Origin: Agapetus fuscipes
Lineage: Eukaryota > Arthropoda > Insecta > Trichoptera > Glossosomatidae
Direction of reading: 5' to 3'
Assembly (NCBI GenBank): GCA_951799405.1
Contig: OX637357.1
Coordinates: 868,001-932,000 of the forward strand
DNA length: 64,000 nucleotides
Shown: positions 62,717 to 64,000 of the stretch, one piece after another
Numbering within the stretch: position 1 is the stretch's first letter
How the letters are laid out: every line of letters starts with the position of its first letter
Program-made: the position numbers and the translations under genes
The notes under the pieces: model-generated
Database searches by the model: none
What the model was told of the DNA's origin: nothing
Seen by the model: only the letters and a program-made list of their open reading frames with translations

Positions 62717-63125
62717 TTCATCATCTAGTTTTTCTACATTTATTCTTTTCATCGTAATAACTTTCGTTCTTTTCAACATTTTAACTTTACCTATCATTAC
62801 TGTGGCACCCAAGAGATGATGGTCTGATCCCACGGATACATTTTGGTAGACTCTGACATCCCTTGACGGAACATTATGGAACCTCTCATACATTCTTCCA
62901 TACATATGTAGTCAATGGTAGTACGAGTATTTGGCCCATACCACGTATATATGTGCACGTCTTTATGCTTAAATCAGGTATTTGATATAAACATACCATG
63001 CTCCACACACATGTCGACAAGACGTCTCCCACTTCCATTGATGACACCTCTTCCATTTGGTCCCACGACCCTCTCATATTCATAATTTCTTCTACCTACC
63101 CATCCATTCATGTCACCAAGAAGCA
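62690..63125 (-). pseudogene. RTE-like LINE endonuclease fragment, opposite strand
   Basis: On the - strand: LGDMNGWVGRR, VVGPNGRGVINGSGRRLVDM, a stop, FKHKDVHIYTW, RTTIDYI, then after a frameshift DVRVYQNVSVGSDHHLLGATVMI. GDxNxxxG, KHKxxHxxTW, xxxIDYI and SDHxLL are standard APE-endonuclease motifs of RTE-like LINEs. It comes from a different family than the + strand copy it meets at about 62710. Confidence 0.9.
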
Positions 63126-63870
63126 ACAACAACAACAAAACACGCACGACATAATCGTAAAATTGATTTATTTGAAAATTAATATTGCACTAATGTCTCT
63201 AAGTAGAGAATACACAATTGACAACAGATTCCAATATTTACCCCAATAATTCCAAGCTAAATCCCACTCAAAACAATCACCACAAGTTTACGGCTGAGAC
63301 GTATAGAAGAAAATGAAGGTAGCGAATCAGTTTTTTTTGTGTTTTCCATACTGCATCAAAGAGTTACCATACGCGAAAAAATACAGGGATGCAAGATTTT
63401 TGTCAGTTTCAATGAAAACGGTAACACACTAAAAGAAAAATTTCGAAACCAAAAATGGAGAAAAACATTAGCAACTAATATTTCGTGCATAAATAAATAA
63501 ATATTCTTGTGGCTAGTACAGAAAATAAAAGATACGGTACTAAGGCATATGTAAAATACTCAACTTTATAAACATTTGACTATGTTGATCGTATCTTGCC
63601 ATCAAAGGGTCAAAAACGGATTGGCGACATGTAAAATTTATATGAGAATGGAAAAAAGGCGATTTTGTTTTATTTTTTAATTACATCGCTACTTCATGCT
63701 TTTTGCAGATTGTTTTTGTATTTCGATACGCTTTTCAAAAACTTAACTCTAATAAATCTAGAATTCAGTAGACATCACCAGTTTTTATGAAAAAACTGAA
63801 AATCATTAGGCGACACACGCACAAGACAAAAGGTACAAATTTCGACGGCGATACCCTTATGTCAATTTTT
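63126..63870. other. No recognisable feature
   Basis: AT-rich with no supported exon or family. Confidence 0.35.
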
Positions 63871-63874
63871 TTTT

Positions 63875-63960
63875 GTAATTACACATACAGCATGTGTATG
63901 CGCACACTTACATGATTTTGATTGTAAGTTTGACTCTAATATGAATCGTAACTGTTAATA
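63875..63960 (+). mobile_element. RTE-B 3' scrap
   Basis: TACACATACAGCATGTGTAT...ATATGAATCGTAAC. Confidence 0.55.
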
Positions 63961-64000
63961 AAATTTCGTTGAAGGTAGACTATCTATATATAGATGTAAA

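Overview
This window looks like nuclear DNA of an arthropod, most likely an insect. It is AT-rich, has a spliced gene, tRNA-derived SINEs, RTE- and CR1-type LINE debris, hAT and PIF-like MITEs, LTR elements and a short interstitial (TTAGG)n tract, the usual insect telomere repeat. The order cannot be fixed from sequence alone. There is no bacterial operon structure and no CRISPR.

Only one host gene is recognisable with confidence: the last two exons of a ZFAND1-like gene on the + strand (1190-1292 and 2023-2535), whose AN1 zinc-finger exons must lie upstream of base 1. A possible first exon (10190-10219) and a GC-rich open stretch (45272-45427) are weak candidates. Most of the rest is layered mobile DNA.

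Family names used here are local labels. SINE-A has a tRNA-Thr(CGT)-like head; subtype A1 ends in an AT-rich tail and A2 in a poly(A) tail. SINE-C has another tRNA-like head and ends in TTGCGTT. SINE-D has a Leu/Ser-type tRNA-like head. RTE-B is a ~260-bp dispersed unit that begins with CCTTGACTTATAGGTTGG and ends in (GATTA)n; longer copies show it is the 3' UTR of an RTE-type LINE. RTE-1 (GTAACT tail) and RTE-2 (ACAAG tail) are 5'-truncated RTE ends. MITE-C, G, H and L are short inverted-repeat elements. HHL marks inverted sequence pairs carrying a CTGAAGA...GAAAC motif that resembles the hammerhead core of Penelope-like elements.

Layout: 1-3.2 kb ZFAND1 end with LINE debris; 3.7-9.5 kb MITEs, hAT and SINEs; 9.5-10.3 kb apparently unique DNA; 10.3-19.3 kb nested SINE/LINE layers and foldback elements; 19.9-30.4 kb two solo LTRs with ATAT duplications, a 5S rRNA-like sequence fused to a SINE, and hAT/PIF MITEs; 34.9-38.4 kb an almost intact but gag-pol-less LTR retroelement on the - strand; 41.9-50.8 kb more nested insertions and a 127-bp-arm palindrome; 53.0-55.4 kb a 24-bp tandem array built from the head of RTE-B; 60.7-63.1 kb two decayed RTE coding regions facing each other.

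The most unusual features are the young non-autonomous LTR element, the HHL palindromes, the RTE-B head array, the 5S-SINE chimera and the high frequency of inverted SINE pairs.
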